Source: Trichopria drosophilae (taxonomy: Eukaryota; Arthropoda; Insecta; Hymenoptera; Diapriidae). From it: a DNA stretch of 64,000 nt. The DNA lies in NCBI GenBank assembly GCA_030407085.1, contig CM059582.1:90322501-90386500 (forward strand), read 5' to 3'. Below, in pieces: positions 32,415-42,428 of the stretch. How positions within the stretch are numbered: position 1 is the first letter of the stretch; every line of letters begins with the position of its first letter. The translations under genes and the position numbers were made by a program. The notes under the pieces are model-generated. The model searched no databases, was not told where the DNA came from, and saw only the letters and a list, made by a program, of their open reading frames with translations.

Positions 32415-35400
32415 TTATGAAGCTGAAACTAGCAGCGGATTCAAATTTCGCGTTTCAGGATGAATTTTGTTTGAAAGCATCTGAAATGATAAACAACCGA
32501 TACAGTAGTGAGAAAAATCCATTAAATATATTTCCCACTAACATTTAACCATTGTTTATAACAATTCATAGCATCAAAGATGGCACATTTGCTAGTTTCA
32601 ACAAAACTACTCTTCAGCAGCGGACTCCGTTTAAGATATCCAGATGTTGCTCGTTTCAAGCTGGAATTTGCTAGAGGTCTTAGTAATTTTTTTTTTTTTT
32701 TTATTTTCCCAGAAAAAATTTACAATCTGTCTTTATGACAATAAGTAAGTAGTATAAGATAAAAATAGATATCAGCGTGTAGATAGTCACCCATTGGTTT
32801 GTATCTTTAATCATTAGGTCCTTGGGGATTTTTGGTTTTTTGTCTGTTGGGGAGCGAGTAGGTGAAAAATTAGACATTTAAAGGTAGTTGGTAACCTAGG
32901 ATAGAACAGATATAGATTAGTTATAAGTTGTTACAAAAATCTCCTTATAGAGTCTAACGGTCTGAAACGCTTTAGTCTTCGCCTGTCCATCCCTTCCGTG
33001 AGTAGGCTGTTAGCGAGTTTGTTAGGATGGCACTTTAGTTTAGTGGCGTATCTGGCAGTTGCGCTGCTTATTGACTCCTTTACTGTTGGAATTTTAAGGT
33101 CTCTTCTGATGATGTCGTTTCTGACGAACCATGGAGCATTAGTTATTATGCGAAGTGTTTTAGCTTGGAATCTTTCTAGGATCTCTATGTTTGACTTTGC
33201 AGCCGAGCCCCAAAGTTGGATGCCATATGTCCAAACTGGTTTAAGGATGGTTTTGTATAATAGGACTTTGTTGTAAAGTGAGAGATTGGATTTGCGATCC
33301 ATGATCCAGTACAACTTCCTCAGAAGAAGGCCCAACTGTTTGCGCTTTTGCCATATATGGGTTTTCCAAGTTATTTTGGCATCTAGGTGTAAACCTAAGT
33401 ACTTGACATGATCGCTTTTCGGAATTTCGTGATTGTTAAGCCTGATTAACGAGCATGAACCTTTGTTTAATGTAAACAAAACCTGCGTCGATTTTTGCTC
33501 GTTAGCCTTAAGTCGCCAGGTGGCCAATCAGTGTTCAAATTCGGTGGTGCTTTCTTGTGCGATGTTTTTGGCTGTTTCTAAATTTTTATGTACCACGAGA
33601 AAGGTTGTGTCATCTGCAAATGTTGCTCTCGTGGTTTTTTCAGTAGCTGGTAAATCAGCGGTATAGATGAGATATAAGAAGGGCCCTAGGACACTTCCTT
33701 GTGGTACTCCTGATTTAATTGGGTACAGTGATGTATATTCACCTTGATACTTGATCTGGAAGCATCTGTCTGTCAGATAGGATTTTAGGATCTGGTAGAG
33801 GTTGTGTGGCAGGTATTTTCTAATTTTATATAGCAAGCCTGGGTGCCATACCTTGTCGAAGGCTTGGGTTATATCTAGGAATATTCCTAAGCAGTATTGT
33901 CTTTCTTCAATTGCATTTCTAATCACTCTTACGATTCTATGTACTTGTTCCGTGGTAGCATGTTGTTCTCTGAATCCGAATTGATGTTCTGGTATTGGCA
34001 TCTTGTCTTTTATTAGTAGTTTAATTTGTTTCAGTAATAATTTTTCAAAAAGTTTGGCTAGTATCGGTAAGAGGCTTATAGGTCTATATGATGTTACGTT
34101 TTCTGGATCCTTGCCTTTTTTGGGATCATTATCATCTGTGCTATCTTCCACTGCACTGGGAAATAGTTTAGACGTAGTCCTGCATTAAAAATAATTGCTA
34201 TAAGCCTTACAGCCTTTGGTGATAGCTCTTTTAAAATCTTTCCCGTAATAAGGTCATATCCGGGTGTTTTGTTTTCTTTTATGTCAGTTTTTATTGCATG
34301 TGCGACTTCTTTCATGCTGAATGGCTGGAGACATTTGTCTGTTGTGAGCGGTAGCTCTAAATAGTCGTGGATTTCTTTTTCTTTTTCCTCTGTTGTTGTA
34401 CGTGGGTATGGCTGGTAGACATTTTCTAGGTGACGTGCGAATACTTCGGCTTTGTCTTTGTTACTCTTTGCCCACTTTCCGTCTGCTTGCCGTAAGGGTG
34501 GTTTACGTTGTTGCTGGCATTTTATCTTCCTTGCAGTTTTCCATAGCGAGTAATCCGTTGCTGCTGTTGGTGTTAGATTTGAAAGAAATTCTTCTAGAGC
34601 TTTGTTTTTTTCTGCATATAATGCAAGCTAAAGCTTCTTTATAGCCTTGTTTAATTTTGCTTTGTCATGCGGTGATCGAGTTTTTTGCCATTCTTTCCTT
34701 AATTTCCTTTTTTCTGCAACAAGGAGTTGAGTATTTTTAGATCCACATGATATGTCCTTGTTGTATCTTTTTTTTTTGGAGGGGTGGAGTTCCAGGCTGC
34801 ATTCTGAATTGAGGTACTCAAGTAATCTATTGCAGTTTCCAGTTCTTCGTTGGATTTTAGGGAAATACTGCATGTTAACTGCTCGTTTAAGATGTGTCTG
34901 AATAACGACCAATTAGTTTTATTATGGTATAACATTAGTGTGTTTTCGTTATTTGTGGCACTAGCTGTCAGGGTGGTTATTATTGGCGAGTGGTCAGAAG
35001 TAAGGTCTAGACAGGATTCAGTGCGAAAGTGGGTTGTAGGAATGCCTTTTACTACGTAGAAGTCAATTACGTCTGGTTTCTTCCTGCGGTCCGTAGGCCA
35101 GTATATTGGTTCTCCTGTTGAGATAGGGTGGAGGTTGTTGTTGTTCATAGCTTCGTATAGCTGTTTACCTTTCGGATTTGGCACATGTGATCTAGAACCC
35201 CACCACGGGTGTTTGGCGTTGTAGTCCCCTCCAGAGATGAATCTATTTCCCAGTGTTTTAAAAAAATCTGTATATTGCTGCTGTTTGATTGCATGTTTAG
35301 GGGGGCTGTATACTGCCGCTATCGTAATTGGTCCTATCCAATCTTCGAAGGTTATACTTGTAGCCTGTAGATGTTCTAAAGTGAAGCTTTCGTTTTCATG

Positions 35401-35495
35401 ATGTTTTATTTTATTCTTAACTACTACAGCTGACCCACCATGGGCTGTACTGTCTGGATGTTGTGTGTCGTAGATGGAGTAATTAGGGATATTCA

Positions 35496-37837
35496 CCCAT
35501 ATGGAAAAAATCAACGGTAATCTAACGCAATTCACCGTACGATTTTGACACATTTCGGTACGTCTGTATAGAATTATGTACGGTGAGGTACGTTTACGTA
35601 CGTTCGCGTAAGATTTGGTTACGATTCGAACATTTTGTACACCATTGTACAGAAACGTACGCAAACGCACGCGAACGTACACAAACGTACGCAAACGTAC
35701 ACAAAATTGCTAGAACATACTGAAGCATGCGGAGATGTACAGCATTGTACACTATAGATGTCAAACAACCATTCGTAATAAAATATTTTCTTACAAAAAC
35801 GTCCGGAATCATATGAATATGTACTGAAACGTACGCAGACGTACGCAAACGTACGCAATTGTACGGATATATGCAGCCACGTATAGAAACGTACGAGATT
35901 TTAGAACTATTTACAGGAACGTGCCCGACTGCACGAATATTGAATATCCCAGATAGGTGCCCGTTTTTCTTCCGTTATTTTTTTTTCGATTTTTTGTCCA
36001 AAATTTTTCACGTAATTTTGGAGAAAAATGACCCAAACCAATTCTTCTACATTGGACAAATATTCCAAAAATTTGTCGCGTTTTTTAGGGATATTTATAC
36101 ATTTTTTCATATTTTTCGGGCATTTTTTACAATTGCAAGGTTATTAAAAAAAAATCACGAAAAATTTGTGTAAGCTTTTCTTCGATGGAGAAATCATATA
36201 AACTATTTGCATCAAAGTCGGCAATTGTTCACGGATTGCGGTCAAGTTGGCTTGGAATGCCCCACATATATTTTTTTAAATATACATTGTAAATGATGCA
36301 CGTAATGAAGAATAAAATGAACAATATACAGAAGGGAACCGTAGGTAACTGAAAGGAATGCTTTTTTTATTTATATCACTTATGTCATACAAAATATCTT
36401 TATTGGAATAATAACAAAATTTTAAATTAGTTGATACATTTTGCAGTAGTTGCTTTGCTCAAAGAACCTATGAATAGATGATTTCTTACATTCATTAAAA
36501 TACATGGTCTGTAAATGTCATTACAACTGATGACATTGAAATCATTTGTTTCCACTATTTTACAATATTTTAAATGTTTAACAGATACATCCGCATTTTT
36601 GAAAATATAAGTATTACGAACATCCAATTTTTTATAAAATATAAATACCTTATTTCTGTTACTATACTCTACTTTATAAATTTTTTGTATTATACCAAAA
36701 TCTCCATGTCTGGTTTGAAATACCGAATCATTCGTTTTTTTACATCGATTATATGTGCAAGATGTATAACGACATCCATTGTAAATAATTTTGGAATACA
36801 TTAAACTTTTACTTAACAACAAATACGTAACTGATGATTTTGCGCGTAACGTTGAATCCAATGCCTGGAGCCCGTAGTTTATTGTAAGGCAGTATGTACC
36901 TGAGCCGTCCAGCGACTTGTGGGCAGTGACACGTCAACACAACGGACACTACTGTTAGCGAAATATACCCCTTGCACCAGTGTTGCACTTTTGCATCAAA
37001 AGCGTGTAAATAAACACCGTCCGGGTGCAAGTCTCTCGGCTAGAGACGGAGGTTAGGTTTCGTTTGTTTAGTTATTTTCATTTAAAAACCGATATTTTTG
37101 AAGATATCATTTTTATATAAGAACATTTTATATATCTAGCGAAATTGTCAAGGTCACAGGTGTCTCATATAGATAGGCAGAAAAAATTTAACGGGGATTT
37201 TAACTATATGCGTTTTGAAGCCAGCGCTTTTTGGGAGGAACACGTGCACCGTTACACCGGTGCAGTGGAATTAATAATTAATAATATTAATATCTTCGAA
37301 CCAGCTTAACGAAATATAATAAATGGATTTGATAATGTTTTAAAACTAATTGGATTCTATGAATTATTTTCGGAGCTTACATGTGCTCCTCTAGCATAAT
37401 TCACGATGATGCACATTTACCATACGTTCGCGTACGTTTACGTACGTTTAGGAATATTCTTTGATGCATTTTTTCTCGTAAGTGATGTTTCTGCAGGATT
37501 CTACAGGATACTGTACCTTTGCACACTTTCGCGTACGTTCGCGTACGTTCGCGTATGTTCGCGTACATTTACGTACGTTTACGTACGTTTACATCTGTGT
37601 AGAAATATTCTGTTATGCATTTTTTCTCGTATGTGTACATTTTTGTAGGATTCTGGACGATACTGCATCTTTGCATAATTTTGCGTACGTTAACGTACCT
37701 TCGCGTACGTTTCTGTATAATGCTGTAAAAATGTTCGAATCGTAACCAAGACGTACCTAAACGTACCAAATCGCACGTAATCGTACGGAATCATGCCTAA
37801 ATGTAACGAAAACATACCATTTTTATTTCCATAGGGG
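35496..37837. mobile_element. CACTA/EnSpm-like transposon with subterminal CGTACG arrays, inside Jockey ORF2
   Basis: Ends are CCCATATGGAAA (35496) and the complement of CCCCTATGGAAA (ending 37837). A 2-bp CA flanks each side (35494-35495, 37838-37839); removing the element and one CA restores a continuous Jockey reading frame. Both 350-400-bp ends are crowded with CGTACG-centred motifs (about AACGTACGCA) in inverted orientation, and share TGGTTACGATTCGAACAT (35617 and 37728 regions). Subterminal arrays plus a 2-3-bp duplication are characteristic of CACTA elements. Length 2,342 bp, largely internally deleted. Confidence 0.75.
36427..36861 (-). pseudogene. C-terminal remnant of a transposon protein within the CACTA-like element
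   Basis: A 144-residue minus frame with K-I-I-Y-N-G-C-R-Y-T-S, T-N-D-S-V-F-Q-T and G-D-F-G-I-I-Q-K-I segments. From memory such a K-x-x-x-x-G-x-x-Y ... N-D-S ... D-G/x-F-x-x-I-x-K-I pattern closes a widespread uncharacterised animal transposase-like protein. It would be the surviving C-terminus of the transposase. No catalytic residues remain. Assignment is tentative. Confidence 0.4.
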
Positions 37838-37977
37838 CAAGTAGCTCTTTTTAGTGAAGTGGGTTTCTGATATTAGCATGATGTCTATGTCGTGTTCTTT
37901 GAGAAAGTATTTTAATTCTTGGCTTCTTTGCACAAGCCCATTAGCGTTCCATACCCCGATTTTCAAGTTCTTCGCCA

Positions 37978-39239
37978 TTATGCCATTTTTGAAATCACGG
38001 TCGATAGTAGGTTTAGTAAAGAATCGATTTTCGTGACTAGCTGGGTTACTAGGGTTTGTAAAGCTTTCACCGTTTCGGCTTCTGAATAATCATGCGATAT
38101 TAGTTGTTCGCTGCCAGTGCATTTGAAGTTGTTGTTGTTATTATTATTATGATCTGCTGGTTGCTGTTGCTGGTCGTTGTTAGCATTGACCTTTTGAGCA
38201 TAGCTTACTTGGTGTTGCGTAAAAAATGATCTTGGTCGGTTTGATGAAGAAGATTGTACGTTTGTCCTATTATTCCTTTCGTAGGTTCTTTTTTTCCTTA
38301 ATTTTGGGAAGAATTTCTCCTGAAGTTGCTTACGTACTTCACAGCCTTTATAACTTGCGGGTGTTTACCTCCACAACTGTAACATTTAACCTCATCCGTT
38401 TTGCCTTTGATGGGGCAGTCGATTGTTAGGTGGTCTTCTGCGCATTTGACACACCTTGGTGTTTTGAAGCAGAAGTTTTTTGCATGACCATAGACTTGGC
38501 ACCTTGTACATTGCGGGATGTCCCTTTTTTTGTATGGCTGCTCGAATGTTACGATTGAGTTTAGGAGGGTTTTTATCGTGTATACGTCCTTGTTGTTGTC
38601 ATTTTGCTCCAGTTCAATGAAGAAAAGCGGCAATGGCCTCTTTGTTTTGGCCTCTAGCATATTAGTTATTTTGATTACTTTATCATTTTTAACTTCGAGC
38701 TCTTCTTTTATTTCATTTATATCTGTTGTCGAGTGCATGTTTCTCAAGACAACTTTAAAGCTCCTTTGGGATTTGCATTGGTAGGTAAAGCCTAGAGTTC
38801 CTTTTTCTTTTAATGCTGTCATGATTGGTAGATATTTTTCTGATGATAGTGGCTGTATCTTAACCATATTTTTATTTAGTATTTTCATGACATACTGGTC
38901 TGTCGCTACTGAATCTAGTAGGGTTTTTAAAGGGGAAATATTTTCCACTTCCTCTATAAAGATAAGTGGAGATTTTGCGTCTTGTTTCTTTTTCTTGTTA
39001 TCATTTGTGGATATAACTTCGCTGGCATCTTCCTCTATTGAGTTATCTGAATTTTCTAGTACTTCGTAGCTATTATTGGTTTCCAACGGTTTACTTAACC
39101 AATAGTTTTTAGTTTTCTGTAGTTTTCTTACGTTTGGATCAAGTCCGGGACGACTTCTATGTCGTTTCTTCTTTGCGATCTCCCAATCTTGCGATTTGGC
39201 GTTTTTGTCCTCAATATGCTCCGAGTTCATGTAAAACAT
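37978..39239 (-). pseudogene. Jockey ORF1 (gag-like, zinc knuckles)
   Basis: Minus strand from ATG 39239. The middle carries the PRE_C2HC-type region common in Jockey ORF1 and three zinc knuckles beginning C-T-R-C-Q-V-Y-G-H, C-V-K-C and C-Y-S-C-G-G-K-H. A one-base frameshift just after the third knuckle (about 38350-38366) ends the main frame at 38298. The shifted frame continues through a Q- and N-rich tract and a helical tail to TAA at 37980-37978. That stop overlaps the ORF2 start as TAATG. The product would bind element RNA. Confidence 0.8.
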
Positions 39240-40076
39240 ATTTGGTTATTTGGATTTGAAATTTGGCGCGCCTATTAGAGGCGCCTGCGCAAGACCGCTA
39301 CGGTCTGCGCGTGCGTGAGTTTCAATTCACCAAAATGGGATCGACTTAGTTGCGGATATTGCCTTGTAGGTTATGGTATGATCGTGCCGAATTTGATGGA
39401 AAATGTGGGTGCTTTGCTTCTTCTTTTGATAGGAAAAGAAAAGGCCACTCATTTGCTTGGTCGATGGCTGTAAAAAGTAGACGCCCCAGGGGGCAAAAGA
39501 AAGCAGAGACGGTTCTGAATGTGAGAGCGGTATGAATATGCATCCATGCAGTACTCACCGGAAACCGGAAGTGACCCTTAGTAATGACACTTGAAACCGA
39601 ATAGCTCTGGCAGAAAAAATTATAAAAATTTCCGTCTTTTGTTTATAACAATTAAGGGGCCACATGCAATAACACGCTAGGCGCGCGTACTCTCAACACT
39701 CTTCATACCGGATTATCTGAAAATTATCTGAAAAAAATGTTGGAAAAATGGCAAAAGAAAAATATGACTGTGTAGAAAAGTTGATGGCGCACATATAAAC
39801 AATACACGGACATTTTTTTCTGACAGAGCTATTCGGTTTCAAGTGTCATTACTAAGGTCTCTAGTGAATCCGCTGCTGGAGTAGAAAAATTGTTATAAAC
39901 AATAGACAGAAATTTTGTCTGCCATTGCTATTCGGATTGTAGCGGTACTATGAAGGTGTCTAGCGAATTTCAATTTGAAAGGAGCAAATCTGACCATCTC
40001 AGAGTGCATTTGAAACGCGAAATTTGAATCCGCTGTCATGAACCAGCTGCTAGTTTCAGCTTCGTTTTTAAGTTAG

Positions 40077-40840
40077 TTTAAAAGACGGCGGCGAGAACTA
40101 CGACGGCAACGACAACGAGACCTAGGACGAAGAGAAAGTGACAGAGGACGACTAATGTTTAGAAAACATTAGCAAAATTGATATATGAATTGAATTTGTT
40201 TGGGTTATTACAATTTTGGAAAAATTACTTAATATCCAAAAGATTAAAATTAAAACTAATTCAGCAGCTATTTCGAAATTTGATGATTAGTTTTAATTTT
40301 AATCTTTTGGATGTTTACATATTGCTCCGAAATTTAAAAAATATTAAAAATATCAATATACGTTAGGGAGTGTTAAAAAAAAAACGACTTTTACTTTCGA
40401 GTGGATTCTTGTAGAATATCGAAAAAAAATATACGTGTCTTTGTGTTTTTTTGAACGATATTAACTGGGCCCGCAAGTCGCTTAAAGTTTGAATTTTTAA
40501 TGAAAACGTTGATTTTTTAAATTTTTTTTCACCAAACTTCCTTTTCATAAACGTTTTATGAAATTTTAATTGTACTTTACAGACCCTACTTCAAAACTGC
40601 AAGAAAAAATTACATAGGAATTTTGAATAAACAATGAGGAGCCATTCCATATCAAAATGTAACACACGCTGGAACGTGCGGTTTACCCTCTTCGACTTAT
40701 GCGCCTCTAGAAAAAGCTACAGATATCGCCAAAAATGGCGGTTATAAGCGAGTATGGGCACGTGATCGAAACATATTTGTCCGTAAAGGAAGAGGCATAC
40801 AAGAAATTTTTATTGCTACTGAACAGGATCATTTGTAAAA
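40077..40840. other. Spacer with a perfect 27-bp inverted repeat
   Basis: 40234-40260 and 40286-40312 are exact reverse complements (core ATCCAAAAGATTAAAATT), separated by 25 bases, and could form a cruciform or a hairpin RNA. Nothing else recognised. Confidence 0.6.
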
Positions 40841-40841
40841 A

Positions 40842-41165
40842 ATAATGACGACCATTCGGGCACGATCTTATTGGTTTTCAAAAATAAGTCCAGCATTTGA
40901 GCTCGGCCTTGTTTTTTTTTTAAACTTCTGTTACTATTACCGAATGGGTGTATAATAGTGCCAACCTAGCAACTTTTTATTCAATTCCAAAAAAAAAACA
41001 CAGAATTATGTCAGTTTTCGTGCGCTGACGACCATTCGGGGCTCCATCGAAAAGGTTCTCAAAAATAAGTCTAGCATACGATCTCGGCCTTGTTGATTTT
41101 TTCTAAACTTCTGCGAATATTACAGAATGGATGTATATTAGTGCCAACCTCGCAACAGAATTAGA
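40842..41165. repeat. Two tandem ~145-bp units (TGACGACCATTCGGG...)
   Basis: Unit 1 starts at 40848 and unit 2 at 41026. Each carries TGACGACCATTCGGG, CTCAAAAATAAGTC(C/T)AGCAT, TCTCGGCCTTGTT, TTTCTAAACTTCTG and TAGTGCCAACCT(A/C)GCAAC in order. Spacing is about 178 bp. No ORF; origin unknown. Confidence 0.75.
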
Positions 41166-41608
41166 TTTCTCGACCTTGATAATTTAAATAAATAATTACA
41201 TAATAGTGTTAACAACGGTCACAATCAAAAATAAATTTTTGCAATAAACAATTAAAATTTTACTATAAAAAATTAAAATTTTACAATCAACAATTAAACA
41301 ATTTTTACAAAATTCATTATTTTAACGTTTTCGGCTCTTTGTTCGCTACCTTTTTCCGAACAAAATTTTTAAAATTCGTACATAAATTTAAACATTACAT
41401 GGTACAAACGCAGTTGGAGGAATGTTGTGTAATTTTGCATCTGTTGTTATCGTTAAAGGAGAGGCAGGTCTCTTCACTTAACGGTCAAACACTACCACAA
41501 TCACCACTTAACACATATGTGAGTATACATATATGTGTTTTATGCAAAATTATCTAGATTATTCTCCTAATATTATTCAATGAAAGTAACGCAGTGCCAA
41601 AATCTATA

Positions 41609-41981
41609 ATTTTTATTTTTTTATTTTTATTTATTAATTAACGGGCGGAATCGCCCTTTTTACTCAATTCTTTTTGCCGTATTATTAACTATGATTTTGC
41701 GAGAGATACAGATCGACTTAGAAAGATGGAGCCATACTTCACATTTGTGTATGAAATGTAGGACTGCAGAAACCTACACCAAATACAGCGGCGGTCATGA
41801 GTCGATTTCCGCCAGATAAACAATACTTTCGAAACGTAAACACAAACAACGTGGCTCGTCTTACCAACAGCGAGCTGCTGCTTGGAAACGAAATCGAAAA
41901 ATTGTTCACCGGACGGGGATCGAACTCACGACCTATGACTTCGTAGTTCAGTGCGTTAACCGCCTGAGCCACGAAGCCGAT
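41609..41981 (-). mobile_element. tRNA-derived SINE
   Basis: The minus strand begins with a tRNA-like head: A box TGGCTCAGGCGG (41971-41960) and B box GTTCGATCCCC (41925-41915) at normal spacing. The T-stem does not pair properly, so this is not a working tRNA. A body of about 170 bp follows, then a tail AAAGGGCGATTCCGCCC and an A/T-rich AATAAATAAAAATAAA run ending near 41609. The tail resembles that of the LINE at 28.1 kb. TATAAT on both sides may be the target duplication. Confidence 0.6.
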
Positions 41982-42089
41982 ATATAATGGTTTACTTATT
42001 AAGTCAAATTTTTCCCATATATTTAACATGATACTTTAGTTTTTTGTCGACGAAAGAAATGTGAAATTAGCATGTGATACTGTGGGTAA

Positions 42090-42320
42090 TTACATGAAAA
42101 CAACGCGTTCTATAAAAATTCTTAATTTCATTTGTGTAAAAATTAGTTGCCGAGGAATGTAGCATTTATTTATCCGGTTTCTCATCATCAAGCCCTTAAC
42201 ATGCCTGAAGTTTTCGCACGTGAAAAGGTACAAATGCAGATGTGTGGAATCGAAGAAATTGTGGTCGAATAAAACTTTAATATGATTATGCTCTAAATTA
42301 TTGACAACAATGCAGGGCAT
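42090..42320 (-). CDS. Unidentified 76-residue frame
   Basis: Minus-strand frame rich in His, Phe and Asn, diverging from the 42429 frame with about 110 bases between. Composition is more protein-like than its surroundings, but no family is recognised. It may be a remnant of a larger virus-derived or host gene. Low confidence that it is real. Confidence 0.2.
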   Translation of the reverse strand: MPCIVVNNLEHNHIKVLFDHNFFDSTHLHLYLFTCENFRHVKGLMMRNRINKCYIPRQLIFTQMKLRIFIERVVFM

Positions 42321-42428
42321 CTGTCACTATACGGTGTTGGTCAGTAATTTCTCGTTTAGCTGGCGTCATACGATTTCTTGTCGGTTATTATATAATAATT
42401 AAAACATGCTTGTGTTTTTTAAGTAAAT

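Larger units (their letters stand above)
32931..37978 (-). pseudogene. Jockey ORF2 (endonuclease plus reverse transcriptase), split by insertion
   Basis: Starts at ATG 37978 with K-I-G-V-W-N-A-N-G-L and I-S-E-T-H-F-T (endonuclease N-terminus), then is interrupted at 37838. It resumes at 35495 with I-P-N-Y-S-I-Y-D, G-G-D-Y-N-A-K-H-P and S-D-H-S-P-I (endonuclease catalytic motifs). RT motifs follow at 34315-33528: P-K-K, S-Y-R-P-I-S-L-L, F-G-F-R, D-I-T-Q-A-F-D-K, G-V-P-Q-G-S-V-L-G-P and F-A-D-D-T. The C-terminal domain runs to 32931. Frameshifts occur near 34700 and 34110, and a Trp codon has become TGA at 33530-33528. Clearly inactive. Confidence 0.88.
32688..39576 (-). mobile_element. Full-length Jockey-clade LINE with 9-bp target duplication, interrupted by a CACTA-like element
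   Basis: A poly(T) run at 32688-32703 is the minus-strand poly(A) tail. CTTAGTAAT occurs at 32679-32687 and again at 39577-39585, and the interrupted host element reads continuously across that site. The 5' end is therefore at 39576, giving a 5' UTR of about 340 bp. Subtracting the 2.34 kb CACTA-like insertion leaves about 4.5 kb, a normal Jockey size. ORF1 and ORF2 are both present in order but broken by several frameshifts. Confidence 0.9.
32415..40076. mobile_element. Inverted-repeat element with internal repeats, split by a Jockey insertion
   Basis: GAAGCTGAAACTAGCAGC near 32420 is inverted at about 40056-40073. Both arms continue with GCGGATTCAAATTTCGCGTT, TTGTTTATAACAATT and CAGCAGCGGA blocks. 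The right part also holds an internal hairpin: 39577-39650 pairs with 39796-39870 (CTTAGTAATGACACTTGAAACCGAATAGCTCTG). After removing the Jockey insertion (32688-39576) the original is about 0.8 kb and looks like a nonautonomous foldback element. No flanking duplication was found. Confidence 0.6.

Noticed and set aside
35594..35858. Frames rich in Val-Arg-Thr-Phe-Ala-Tyr
   Set aside because: Translation of CGTACG subterminal repeats, mirrored at 37406-37770; not protein coding.
36809..37030. 73-codon minus frame with a C-P-Q-V-A-G-R-L-R segment
   Set aside because: No similarity recognised; overlaps the better supported 144-residue frame by composition shadow.
41908..41979. Functional tRNA gene
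   Set aside because: A and B boxes are good, but T-stem and acceptor stem do not pair; better read as the head of a SINE.
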